Both the position numbers and the translations under genes were made by a program. Below the pieces are notes generated by a model. The model ran no database searches. It was not told where the DNA came from and saw nothing but the letters and a program-made list of their open reading frames with translations. DNA of 64,000 nucleotides from JACJVV01 sp047602755 (lineage in GTDB: Archaea; Nanobdellota; Nanobdellia; Woesearchaeales; JACJVV01), in NCBI GenBank assembly GCA_047602755.1, contig JBLKOM010000001.1:62001-126000 (forward strand), written 5' to 3'. Positions 37,249-47,218 of the stretch are shown piece after piece. Each line of letters begins with the position of its first letter. The first letter of the stretch is position 1.

Positions 37249-38198
37249 AATTAAAAACAAAAAATATTGTTACAACTCTATTATTACTTCTAATTCTTTT
37301 TTTTATTATAATCACCCTGCCACAAAAAAAATATATTCTATGCGACGATGAATGTAAATTTAATATTGAAACATCAGGATATTATTCCTTTATAACTAAA
37401 CATCAAGATCTAGATAGAAAGTATGATATTTATATCCCAAAGAACTTTGAAGAAAGCAAACAATACCCATTAGTATTTGTATTTCATGGAGGCGGTGGTA
37501 AACCTGAAAATGCTAAAAGAATGACTGGAATGAGTCAATTAGCTGATAAAGAAAATTTTATTGTAGTTTATCCCTCTGGAACAACAAATAGAACAATGTC
37601 TTTCTTAACATGGAATGCTGGAGATTGCTGTGGATTTGCAACATTATCTAATATTGATGATATTGGATTTATAAAAAAAATAATAAACAATACAAAAAAT
37701 AATCTTAATATCGACTCTAACAAAATATTTGCAACTGGATTCTCTAATGGTGCTATGATGTCATATAAAATAGCATGTGAACTACCAGATATATTTAAAG
37801 CAGTTGGTACAGTTTCAGGAACATTAGCATATGAAGAATGCAACCCTAAGGAATCTATAAATATAATTCATTTTCATGGTGATGCAGATTATTATGCATC
37901 TTATGATGGTGGTATTGGAGAAAAACAAATAAGCAATCCTCGAGAGGATAAATCTGTAGTAGATACCATCAAATTTTGGGCTAATATTAACGAATGTATT
38001 GACTACAAAACAAATAAATTTGGAAATATTATACATGATGTATATACATGTAATAATTCAAAAATAGAACTATATACCATAAAACAAGGTGGACATGCAT
38101 GGCCTGGAGGAAATCCAGGAATCAGGTATGGAAATATTGATGAGCCTAATCAAGAAATAATTGCAACAGAATTAATTTGGGAATTTTTTAAAAAATAA
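37245..38198 (+). CDS. Membrane-anchored esterase, LpqC/PHB depolymerase-like
   Basis: A 317-residue alpha/beta hydrolase. The N-terminal membrane anchor is IVTTLLLLLILFFIIITLP. The oxyanion motif is VFHGGGG, the nucleophile elbow GFSNGAMMSY (GxSxG), the Asp is in HFHGDADYY and the His in GGHAWPGG. It belongs to the esterase family that includes LpqC, feruloyl esterases and poly(3-hydroxybutyrate) depolymerases. It acts outside the cell; the natural ester is unknown. Confidence 0.85.
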   Translation: MKLKTKNIVTTLLLLLILFFIIITLPQKKYILCDDECKFNIETSGYYSFITKHQDLDRKYDIYIPKNFEESKQYPLVFVFHGGGGKPENAKRMTGMSQLADKENFIVVYPSGTTNRTMSFLTWNAGDCCGFATLSNIDDIGFIKKIINNTKNNLNIDSNKIFATGFSNGAMMSYKIACELPDIFKAVGTVSGTLAYEECNPKESINIIHFHGDADYYASYDGGIGEKQISNPREDKSVVDTIKFWANINECIDYKTNKFGNIIHDVYTCNNSKIELYTIKQGGHAWPGGNPGIRYGNIDEPNQEIIATELIWEFFKK

Positions 38199-38199
38199 T

Positions 38200-38224
38200 A
38201 AACAAAAAAAAGAAAAAAAAAGAT
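38200..38224 (-). terminator. Poly-T terminator of rps15
   Basis: On the minus strand the rps15 stop is followed by CTTTTTTTTTC and TTTTTTTG runs, typical archaeal termination sequence. Confidence 0.5.
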
Positions 38225-38226
38225 AT

Positions 38227-38682
38227 CTATTCTATATACATCTTAGCCCTTTCAGGATTATATTTCCATTTTTCATCAATTTTACCTGTTTGTTTATAAT
38301 AAACAGTCAATCTTTTAATTTTACTTTCTGTAAGATGTAAACCACGCTTTGCAACTTTATCTTGCTTATTTTCTTCAAGATGCGCTCGCTGAGCAACAGT
38401 TCTTTTAATTAAAGCTAAAAGATCTTCAGGCAATTCTTTTTCTAATTGCTTTTCTTTTAATACTTGACTAATAGTTTTATCCAATAATACCTTAACATCA
38501 GGAATACCATAAGAATCTCTTAAAATTATTCCAATCTTTGATGCTGTATTACCTTCCTTTGCAAGTTTTGCAATAATTAATTCTATTTCTTTTGGTTTTT
38601 TATTTAACCAAAATGGTTTTTTCATCTCAGCTGGTTTCTTTGAACCAGACTTTCCTTTAGCTCCTGAATGCATTCGTGCCAT
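38227..38682 (-). CDS. rps15: Ribosomal protein S15 (uS15), archaeal
   Basis: A 151-residue archaeal/eukaryal-type S15 with the N-terminal extension MARMHSGAKGKSGSKKP and the core that binds 16S rRNA (LLALIKRTVAQRAHLEENKQD, HLTESKIKRLTVYYKQTG). The Shine-Dalgarno GGGAG sits 8 nt before the ATG. The TATA box at 38775-38782 leaves a ~70-nt leader that is unusual among the mostly leaderless genes here. Confidence 0.96.
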   Translation of the reverse strand: MARMHSGAKGKSGSKKPAEMKKPFWLNKKPKEIELIIAKLAKEGNTASKIGIILRDSYGIPDVKVLLDKTISQVLKEKQLEKELPEDLLALIKRTVAQRAHLEENKQDKVAKRGLHLTESKIKRLTVYYKQTGKIDEKWKYNPERAKMYIE

Positions 38683-38783
38683 TTTTTAACTCCCTAGAGA
38701 AATCATAACGTTTCTCCAGCATACACCTGCTTTCACAGTTGTATCTCTCGATAATTAAGATAAACTCAGAATGATTTATAAAG
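38683..38783 (-). promoter_or_regulatory. Structured leader and promoter of rps15
   Basis: A symmetric TATA box TTTATAAA (38775-38782) precedes a ~70-nt leader. On the transcript GAGAAA and TTTCTC (arms at 38697-38702 and 38711-38716) can form a hairpin directly upstream of the Shine-Dalgarno, and AGCA/TGCT (38718-38731) a second short one. Such leaders are typical places for r-protein autoregulation; this is inference. Confidence 0.4.
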
Positions 38784-38796
38784 ATTACTAATTATT

Positions 38797-39457
38797 ATGG
38801 AATATGGAATAGCATCTTATTAAACAAATTGCATTAGTAAAGCGATTAAAAAGATTAAAACCACAAATAAAAAAATTTAGTAATGTAAAAATATGGTGTC
38901 ATCCTAATGTATTCTACCCACACAGTGATACTATATTACTTGCTAACTCTGTAAAAACAAAAAAAACTGACAAAATATTAGAAACATGTGCTGGAACTGG
39001 TTACATTTCAATAAAATTAGCTAAAAAAGTAAAAGAAATTACTATAGCAGATATTAGCAAACATGCTGTCAAAAATATAAACAAAAATATAGAATTGCAC
39101 AATCTCAAAACAAAAGCTAAAGCAATTAAATGCAATCTTATACCACAAGAAAAATATGATATTATTGTAATTAATCCACCTTATACAAATCATACTGCAA
39201 AAAACGTAGTTGAAAAATCAGTATGGGATAAAGATAATAATACTACTATAAAATTTTTAAAAATCGCAAAAACACACCTAAGAAAGAATGGAAGAATATA
39301 TTTATCATGGGGAAAATTTGCAAATTATGATTTCATTGAAAAACAATCAAAGAATCATAAATACAAAATAAAAATAGTTAATGAGATAAAAAATTACAGA
39401 ATATATTTACTTACACCACACCAAAAGTCAAAAAAACAAAAACCCACCAACAAGTAA
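38797..39457 (+). CDS. HemK/PrmC-like methyltransferase, 5' end disturbed
   Basis: The SAM methyltransferase reads HPNVFYPHSDTILLAN, ETCAGTGYISI (SAM loop), TIADIS and the catalytic VINPPY, as in HemK/Mtq2-type release-factor glutamine methyltransferases, about 215 residues. In this frame the coding signal runs back to ~38813, where a TAG ends it without any ATG, GTG or TTG after that stop except internal ones far downstream. The nearest upstream ATG (38797, MEYGIAS) is in another frame; a 1-nt shift near 38816-38821 would join them. The first in-frame ATG inside (39095) would delete the SAM motif. Confidence 0.65.
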
Positions 39458-39860
39458 AAGAAATTAACATACTTATGGTGATTTTAATCTGCAATTCTAA
39501 AGGAAGCAATACATTTTTCCCAGATAATCTATCTAATCTTGGAGAAACATAAAATGACAAAAAAGCACCATTTATTATTAAAATCGCTAACAAAATTGAC
39601 TTAACTATAGTAAAAATTAAATTTTCTATAAAAAATAACATTAATATCCATGTTATTAAAACAACAATAGTACCAATCCATATTAACGGTTTTGTAACAT
39701 GATGTGCTTCTATTGTTGTTTGTGTCCACTTTTTACTTTTACGTGCAATAAAACCCATGCTGTCTATAACAGTAACAGCACCTAAACCAATAATTATACC
39801 TACAAAATGAAAGAAAAAAAGTAAATTTATCTCAAATCCAAATATTACAATACCACTCAT
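39411..39860 (-). CDS. Four-helix membrane protein, CopD/DUF2214-like
   Basis: A 149-residue protein with four membrane helices. It has a His in the first (FFHFVGIIIGLGAVTVID) and two after the second loop (EAHHVTKPLIW), a layout seen in small haem- or copper-related membrane proteins. The assignment is weak. It converges with the methyltransferase, overlapping it by 47 nt. Confidence 0.55.
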   Translation of the reverse strand: MSGIVIFGFEINLLFFFHFVGIIIGLGAVTVIDSMGFIARKSKKWTQTTIEAHHVTKPLIWIGTIVVLITWILMLFFIENLIFTIVKSILLAILIINGAFLSFYVSPRLDRLSGKNVLLPLELQIKITISMLISFTCWWVFVFLTFGVV

Positions 39861-39884
39861 AAAATTATATGTTAAATTAGCAAC

Positions 39885-40313
39885 TTATAAATTCTTTGCA
39901 GATTTTACAAAAAAACCATTGTAAACATATTGAAATAAAACAGCAGTAGTACTGCACAAAAATATGCCCCATAAAACATCTACAAAAACAACCAATAAAG
40001 GCCAATCACCAAGAATTGCATAATTCGTAAATTCATACAAACCATATAATATAAAACCATAAACTGCACCATAAATAAATTGTTTTTTATAAGAATCTGA
40101 GATTTTATCAACAAATAAAACAATTCCTAAAGGAATGAGTGACCAAGCAAGTAAACCTGACCATAAAGGAAATACTTCATGAGAAGCAAAAGCACTTAAT
40201 TGATTATTATAAAATTCATTCATAATAACTAACAACCATAAAAAATCAAAAACTAACACTATAAATAAAGCAATAAAATATTTTTTAAAAAAAATCATTA
40301 AATTTCTAGTCAT
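39885..40313 (-). CDS. DUF2177 family membrane protein
   Basis: A ~142-residue four-helix protein with the DUF2177 pattern FDFLWLLVIMNEFY, GAVYGFILYGLYEFTNYAIL and WPLLVVFVDVLWG. Function of the family is unknown. The frame is open to 40424, but a TATA box (TTATAAAC, ~40334-40342) placed 26 nt before the ATG at 40313 makes that the leaderless start. Confidence 0.72.
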   Translation of the reverse strand: MTRNLMIFFKKYFIALFIVLVFDFLWLLVIMNEFYNNQLSAFASHEVFPLWSGLLAWSLIPLGIVLFVDKISDSYKKQFIYGAVYGFILYGLYEFTNYAILGDWPLLVVFVDVLWGIFLCSTTAVLFQYVYNGFFVKSAKNL

Positions 40314-40465
40314 AAACAAAATAATAAAATAATAGTTTATAACCTTTATGAAAAATAAAGAATAAACCATATATAAAATACAAAACAAGCAATATATTCC
40401 ATATTCATTGGACATATCTCCCAAATTAATATAAATAAAACCATTTCAACATAAAAAGAAAGAAT

Positions 40466-42343
40466 ATGAATGACATACTTTTCCCACATGACAAAATAAG
40501 AGATATCCAAGATAATTTAGTAGAAGATATTCATCATTGCATAGATAATAAAAAATCACTGATTGCTCATGCACCAACTGGACTTGGAAAAACTGCTGCA
40601 TCACTTGCTCCTGCATTAACTTATGGATTAAAAAACAAAAAAACTATTTTTTTCTTAACTTCAAGACATACACAACATCAAATTGCAATTGATACATTAA
40701 AAAAAATAAAACAAAAACATAATGTTGACATAGTCATATCAGATATAATTGGAAAAAAACATATGTGTCTTCAAACAGGAGTTGAAACATTATATACAAA
40801 TCAATTTTTTGAATATTGTAAATCCCTTCGAGAAGAAGGAAAATGTGAGTTTTATAACAATACATATTCATCTACAAATAAATTAAGTGTAAGAGGCAAA
40901 AAAATACTTAATGAACTACTTGTTGATGGAACTTCTACAACAAAAGAAATAATTGAAACATGTAAAAGTTCTCCTGAACCATTATGCCCTTATGAAATTG
41001 CTCAGCAATTAGCAAAATCAGCAAATGTAATAATCGCAGATTATTATTATTTATTCAATCCTAGTATAAGAAATTCATTCTTAAACAAAATAAATAAAGA
41101 ATTAAATGATATAATTATAATTGTAGATGAAGCCCATAACCTTCCTGAAAGGATACGAGAACTTATGACTGTTAGAATAACAAAAAAAGCGCTTGATGGT
41201 GCAGAAAGAGAAGCAAAAAAACAAAATTATGAAGAAACAGCATCAATAATTGCAAATATCAGAAAAGCTATAATACAGTTAACAGAAGATCTTAATCAAA
41301 CAAATAGTGACAAACTAATTTCTAAACAAGCATTCATGAAAAAAGTTGAACAATACAATAATTATGAAAAAATGGTTGATGATCTTTCTTATGTAGGAAA
41401 AGAAATCAGAGAACAAAAACAAAGATCATATATTGCAGCATTAGCAGAAGCATTAGAAACTTGGAAAGGAGAAGATGTTGGTTTTGTTAGATATTTAAAA
41501 AAAGAAGAAGATAATATACTACTTTGTTATAGATGCTTAGACCCAAGCATTTATACAGCAGATGTAGTAAACGCAGCACATTCTGTCATAATGATGTCTG
41601 GAACACTAAACCCTACATATATGTATAAAGATTTACTTGGATTTAATAATGCAATTGAAAGAGATTATCAAAGTCCGTTTCCTGAAGAAAACAGGTTATG
41701 TATGATTATTCCTGAAACAAGCACAAAATTTACTGCAAGAAATGAACAACAATATCGCCGAATAGCTGAAATAGCTTCAGGAATTGGAAATTCAATTAAA
41801 GGTAACATTGCATTCTTTTTTCCAAGTTACTATATTTTATCACAAGTAGAAAAACATATGAGAACACTTTATGAAAAAACACTATTTACTGAACAATCAA
41901 GATCTACTACTGAAGAAAAACATGATATGATTGAAAGATTTAAAGGATATAAAGACAAAGGAGCAGGACTACTTGCAGTAGCTACAGGAAGTTATGGTGA
42001 AGGAATAGATTTACCTGGAGATCTGCTTAAAGCAGTAGTCATAATTGGATTACCTTTACAAAAACCTGACCTTGAAACACAAGAATTAATAAATTATTAC
42101 GATTTAAAATTTAAAAAAGGATGGGACTATGGATACCTATTCCCAGCATTCAATAAAACACTTCAAAATGCAGGAAGATGTATTAGAAGCAAAAATGATA
42201 GAGGAGTAATAGTATTCTTAGATGAAAGATATGCCTGGAGCAATTACTTAAGATGCTTCCCAAAAGATATGAATATCAAGATAACCAAAGACTACAAAGT
42301 TGAGATTGTTGAATTCTTCTGGAATACAAATAAAAACAATTAA
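40466..42343 (+). CDS. xpd: XPD/Rad3-family Fe-S DNA helicase
   Basis: A 625-residue superfamily 2 helicase. Walker A APTGLGKT (~36-43) and DEAH (221-224) flank an Fe-S insertion with Cys101, Cys118, Cys127 and Cys174, the four ligands of archaeal XPD. Later motifs include VIMMSGTL, GSYGEGIDLPG and QNAGRCIRS. It unwinds DNA 5' to 3' in repair. It begins 42 nt after the divergent DUF2177 region. Confidence 0.93.
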   Translation: MNDILFPHDKIRDIQDNLVEDIHHCIDNKKSLIAHAPTGLGKTAASLAPALTYGLKNKKTIFFLTSRHTQHQIAIDTLKKIKQKHNVDIVISDIIGKKHMCLQTGVETLYTNQFFEYCKSLREEGKCEFYNNTYSSTNKLSVRGKKILNELLVDGTSTTKEIIETCKSSPEPLCPYEIAQQLAKSANVIIADYYYLFNPSIRNSFLNKINKELNDIIIIVDEAHNLPERIRELMTVRITKKALDGAEREAKKQNYEETASIIANIRKAIIQLTEDLNQTNSDKLISKQAFMKKVEQYNNYEKMVDDLSYVGKEIREQKQRSYIAALAEALETWKGEDVGFVRYLKKEEDNILLCYRCLDPSIYTADVVNAAHSVIMMSGTLNPTYMYKDLLGFNNAIERDYQSPFPEENRLCMIIPETSTKFTARNEQQYRRIAEIASGIGNSIKGNIAFFFPSYYILSQVEKHMRTLYEKTLFTEQSRSTTEEKHDMIERFKGYKDKGAGLLAVATGSYGEGIDLPGDLLKAVVIIGLPLQKPDLETQELINYYDLKFKKGWDYGYLFPAFNKTLQNAGRCIRSKNDRGVIVFLDERYAWSNYLRCFPKDMNIKITKDYKVEIVEFFWNTNKNN

Positions 42344-42387
42344 GAATAAAAGATAAAAAAACCAAATTAAATTATAAAAAATCTCAA

Positions 42388-43221
42388 CTATATCAAAAAC
42401 AAAATAGAAATAACCATAAAAATACTTATAATTGCTCGATAAAAAATTCTAGGTTCTTTATATATCCACCCTCCAACAACTGTAGCAAATATTGCATTAA
42501 ATTGCCGTATAGAAGCAAGAATACTTATTTGTATTAATGGAACAGCAATAGCATAAGTTAATTCTGAAATTAACGCAACTAATCCAATAAAAAATAAAAA
42601 TAAAATTTCTTTAGAATTATTAATTTTCTTAATCTCCTTAGCCGAATAACTAAAAAAAATAACAACAAAAAGAAAATTATAAAACACATATGATACTGGA
42701 GAAACTTGTCCAATAATTATTTTATCAAATTGATAACCAAGCACTACAAAAATAAAAAAAAGCACTATAAATCCAAATGCTTTTGTTTTAAAAAAAGAAG
42801 GCCTATATATTTCTTTCCAAGAATTAATTGGCAACAAAAATGAAAATAAAACTATTAGCATAATTCCAACTAATTGTAATATAGTAAGAGTTTCCTTCAA
42901 AAAAATTGCACTAACAATTAATACAAAAACAGGAAGAAAGCTTGTTAAAGGAATGATTACAGAAACATCACCTAATCTTAATGCAGAATAAAGAGAATAT
43001 AATATTAATAATAAAATTAACCCTTTAAGTATTACCCATACAATTAATTCTGAAGGTATTTTAAAAGTAAATCCAGGCATTAACATACTTCCTATAACAA
43101 TAAATAAACTAAACCACCAAGCAACAAAATTAAGACTAAATTTCTTAAATAAACCTTTTGCAATTATCTCTCTACAACCAAGTGTTACAGCAGAAACTAA
43201 TCCTAAAATTAACCAGCTCAT
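42388..43221 (-). CDS. EamA/DMT-family transporter
   Basis: A 277-residue protein with ten membrane helices in two EamA repeats (SVIIPLTSFLPVFVLIVSAIFLKETLT in the first, SILASIRQFNAIFATVVGGWIYKEP in the second). It is a drug/metabolite-type secondary exporter or importer; the substrate cannot be predicted. It lies 75 nt downstream of gap on the same strand. Confidence 0.85.
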   Translation of the reverse strand: MSWLILGLVSAVTLGCREIIAKGLFKKFSLNFVAWWFSLFIVIGSMLMPGFTFKIPSELIVWVILKGLILLLILYSLYSALRLGDVSVIIPLTSFLPVFVLIVSAIFLKETLTILQLVGIMLIVLFSFLLPINSWKEIYRPSFFKTKAFGFIVLFFIFVVLGYQFDKIIIGQVSPVSYVFYNFLFVVIFFSYSAKEIKKINNSKEILFLFFIGLVALISELTYAIAVPLIQISILASIRQFNAIFATVVGGWIYKEPRIFYRAIISIFMVISILFLI

Positions 43222-43296
43222 AATACCTCTTATTTAATTCACCAATGATTTAACTTAAAAATTATAATAAAAATAATGTAAAAATAAAAAAATAAA

Positions 43297-44649
<1,353 letters not shown>

Positions 44650-44766
44650 GAGCCTGTAGCTTAGCCTGGTGGAGCGCCGGTCTTATATGGCCCCGTTTCA
44701 TATGAAACAGTTTCCCATTGGCTCTAAGAGAGCCGGTGGTCCGGAGTTCAAATCTCCGCAGGCTCA
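44650..44766 (+). tRNA. tRNA-Ile(UAU) with 43-nt intron
   Basis: The acceptor is GAGCCTG/CAGGCTC, the discriminator A, the D arm GCTT/GAGC and the T arm CGGAG-TTCAAAT-CTCCG. The spliced anticodon arm is CCGGT-CTTATAA-GCCGG, anticodon TAT. The intron is 44688-44730: bulges TAT and AGA flank a perfect 4-bp central helix CTTA/TAAG, fixing the splice sites and so the anticodon. UAU is rare in archaea, where AUA is normally read by a modified CAU anticodon. Confidence 0.9.
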
Positions 44767-44849
44767 CTTTTATTTTTTCTTTAAACTATACTAGTAATTT
44801 AATCTAAGACATCAAAAGACTGTGGAGATAAGAACCATGGTCTGTTTCC

Positions 44850-44864
44850 CGCAGGCTCACTTTT
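44850..44864 (+). repeat. Second copy of the tRNA-Ile 3' end
   Basis: CGCAGGCTCACTTTT is identical to 44757-44771, which spans the tRNA-Ile acceptor end, discriminator and following T run. The ~30 nt before it (GTGGAGATAAG...GGTCTG) resemble scattered tRNA-Ile parts (GGTGGAGC, GGTCCG). Either a decayed duplicate tRNA or the second attachment site of a lost insertion. Confidence 0.6.
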
Positions 44865-44936
44865 TTCTCACATTGTTTAAAATATAAATTAAAAAAATCC
44901 AAAAATTATATATTCTAAGAAAATTAAAATCAAAAT

Positions 44937-45905
44937 ATGAACACAATAAACTCTATCTTAGACATAATTACTACTAAAGTCCCAACATGTTTATCTTCAC
45001 ATAAAGTAAAAGATGTAAGAGAAAAAGTTCTAGCTGATATGCCTGAAATAGAGAGTGTAAATTATATTTATGTTATAAGCAAAGGCAATAAACTAATAGG
45101 AGTTATATCTATTCGTGAATTATTCTCATGCTCAGAAGATAAAAGAGTACGAGACATAATGACAAAAAAAGTAACAAAAGCACATACAGATACAGATCCA
45201 GAAAAAGTAGCTCATAGAGCAAGACAAAAAAATATAAAATCAATCCCTATAGTGGATAGAAAGAATAATTTCTTTGGAATAATTCCATCACATAAAATAC
45301 TACACATATTAGACAGTGAAGCAAAAGAAGACTTAATGCGTATTTCTGGTATAATTCCTAATAAAGATATAATGGAAGAGGAAAGAATGCCTATTTTTAA
45401 AAGTTTCTTATACCGTACACCATGGATACTAATAGGATTATTTGGAGGAATTGTTGCTGCTAAAATAATTAGTGGATTTGAGAATGTTCTCGAGAGAGAA
45501 ATGATACTTGCAGCTTTTATTCCATTAGTTGCATACATAGCAAATGCAGTAGGTGTTCAAACTCAAACAATATATATTAGAGATATTGCAATAACAAAGA
45601 AAATACCAATAATAATGTATAGTATAAAACAAATGATAATATCATTATTAATTGGAGCTGCATGTTGGCTTACTATTGCAATGATATCGTATTTTCTATG
45701 GGAATCACAATTTATTGGTTTTATTGTAGGATTTGCAGTATTTTGTGCAATTCTTGTTGCAACCATTTTCTCTATTTTAATTCCATATATTTTAATGAAA
45801 CTAAAAAAAGATCCTGCAATAGGTAGTGGACCATTTACAACAATAATTCAAGATATGCTTAGTATTGTAATTTATTTCTACATAGCATCTGTTCTATTAT
45901 TATAA
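44937..45905 (+). CDS. mgtE: MgtE-type magnesium transporter with CBS pair
   Basis: A 322-residue protein. Two CBS domains (~1-140, with VIDRKN-like SIPIVDRKNNFFGII) sense Mg2+ or nucleotides. Five membrane helices follow, with the MgtE pore region PLVAYIANAVGVQTQTIYIRDIA. The usual N-terminal superhelical domain of bacterial MgtE is absent, giving a short archaeal form. It starts 170 nt after tRNA-Ile. Confidence 0.9.
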   Translation: MNTINSILDIITTKVPTCLSSHKVKDVREKVLADMPEIESVNYIYVISKGNKLIGVISIRELFSCSEDKRVRDIMTKKVTKAHTDTDPEKVAHRARQKNIKSIPIVDRKNNFFGIIPSHKILHILDSEAKEDLMRISGIIPNKDIMEEERMPIFKSFLYRTPWILIGLFGGIVAAKIISGFENVLEREMILAAFIPLVAYIANAVGVQTQTIYIRDIAITKKIPIIMYSIKQMIISLLIGAACWLTIAMISYFLWESQFIGFIVGFAVFCAILVATIFSILIPYILMKLKKDPAIGSGPFTTIIQDMLSIVIYFYIASVLLL

Positions 45906-45993
45906 ATTTAAGATTATCAATCGTAATAAGAAGCATAAAGTAGCAATTAATTAAAACAAAAAAGATTTAAATAACACAAATAAAATTTAAAAA

Positions 45994-46668
45994 ATGACAG
46001 AGGCAATATTCACAGCAACAATTCTAAGCATATTTATAGCTTCATTCTCAGCATTATTCACAATTATGAATCCAATTTCAACAGCAAGTATATATTTAAC
46101 AATAACAAAAAATAATACATTAAAAGAAAAAAGAAAAATCGCAAAAAAAGCTGCAATAGCTGCTTTCATTGTATTATTATCATTTGCATTAGCTGGAAAT
46201 TTAATATTAATTTTCTTTGGTATAACTGTAGATGCTTTTAGAATTGCAGGTGGATTACTTATTACAAAAGTAGGATTTGGTATGTTAAGTTCCAAAAATG
46301 ATGGTCGTGAGCAAATTACAGAAGAAAAAGATATGGAGAAAGAAGCAATACAAAAGGAAGATGTATCACTTGTACCCCTAGCAATTCCTATGTTATCTGG
46401 GCCTGGTGCAATGACAACAGCAATAGTTTTAATGAATGAAACTGGTGGATGGAAAGCAACAAGCATATGGTATGTAATAGCTTTAATAGCTGCAATACTC
46501 ACGGTATGTATTGTGTCATATATAATTCTAAGACAATCAGTAGTAGTACAAAAATATATTGGAAAAAACGAACAAGCTGTAATTGACAAAATAATGGGTT
46601 TAATCGTACTAGTTGTAGGAATTCAATTCATTATAAATGGTATAATTGGAATAATAAATATGCTATAA
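45994..46668 (+). CDS. marC: MarC-family membrane protein
   Basis: A 224-residue six-helix membrane protein with the MarC pattern FTIMNPIS, GITVDAFRIAGGLLI and VPLAIPMLSGPGAM. The function of MarC is not settled. A TATA box AGATTTAAATAAC (45963-45975) sits ~26 nt before the ATG: leaderless. Confidence 0.92.
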   Translation: MTEAIFTATILSIFIASFSALFTIMNPISTASIYLTITKNNTLKEKRKIAKKAAIAAFIVLLSFALAGNLILIFFGITVDAFRIAGGLLITKVGFGMLSSKNDGREQITEEKDMEKEAIQKEDVSLVPLAIPMLSGPGAMTTAIVLMNETGGWKATSIWYVIALIAAILTVCIVSYIILRQSVVVQKYIGKNEQAVIDKIMGLIVLVVGIQFIINGIIGIINML

Positions 46669-46702
46669 AGCAAAAAAATTAAATAAATACAGAAACAAAA
46701 AT

Positions 46703-47110
46703 ATGGAATATAGGAAACCAAAAAGATTCAAAAAAATAAGACACTATTTAGCAGGTCCATTTATTTTTGGGATGTCTATACCTATTCTAATATTAGATGT
46801 TTGTGTTGAAATTTATCATCAAATAGCATTTAGGCTCTATGATATACCAATTGTAAAAAGATCAGATTATATTAGGATAGATAGACATAAATTAAAATAT
46901 TTAGGTTTAGGAGACAAAATTAATTGTGCTTATTGTGGTTATGCAAATGGATTTGCAGCATATTTAGTAGAAATTGCAGCAAGAACAGAAAAATATTGGT
47001 GTGGCATAAAACATCAAGAAACAAAAGGATTCAAACAACCAAAACATCATAAAAATTTTGTAAAATACGGAGATAAAAAAGCTTTAGAAAAAAAGTATGG
47101 AAAACAATAA
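46703..47110 (+). CDS. Conserved hypothetical protein with CxxC and membrane helix
   Basis: A 135-residue protein with one membrane segment (IFGMSIPILILDVCVEIYHQIA) followed by a conserved motif region INCAYCGYANGFAAYLVEIAARTEKYWCGIKH. The Cys pair plus the later Cys and His could bind a metal. I recall the same pattern in uncharacterised bacterial proteins, but no function. It is 34 nt after marC, possibly one operon. Confidence 0.7.
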   Translation: MEYRKPKRFKKIRHYLAGPFIFGMSIPILILDVCVEIYHQIAFRLYDIPIVKRSDYIRIDRHKLKYLGLGDKINCAYCGYANGFAAYLVEIAARTEKYWCGIKHQETKGFKQPKHHKNFVKYGDKKALEKKYGKQ

Positions 47111-47218
47111 AAAATCCAAAACCTTAAAAATAGATAAAGAATTCTATATAATATGAAATATATTATTGTTTTCAGTCCATAAAAATTAATTCTTACACAT
47201 TTTACTAGGTGATACTAT

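Noticed and set aside
45987..46589. 200-codon open frame on the minus strand
   Set aside because: Antisense shadow of marC; hydrophobic composition mirrors the membrane protein on the other strand.
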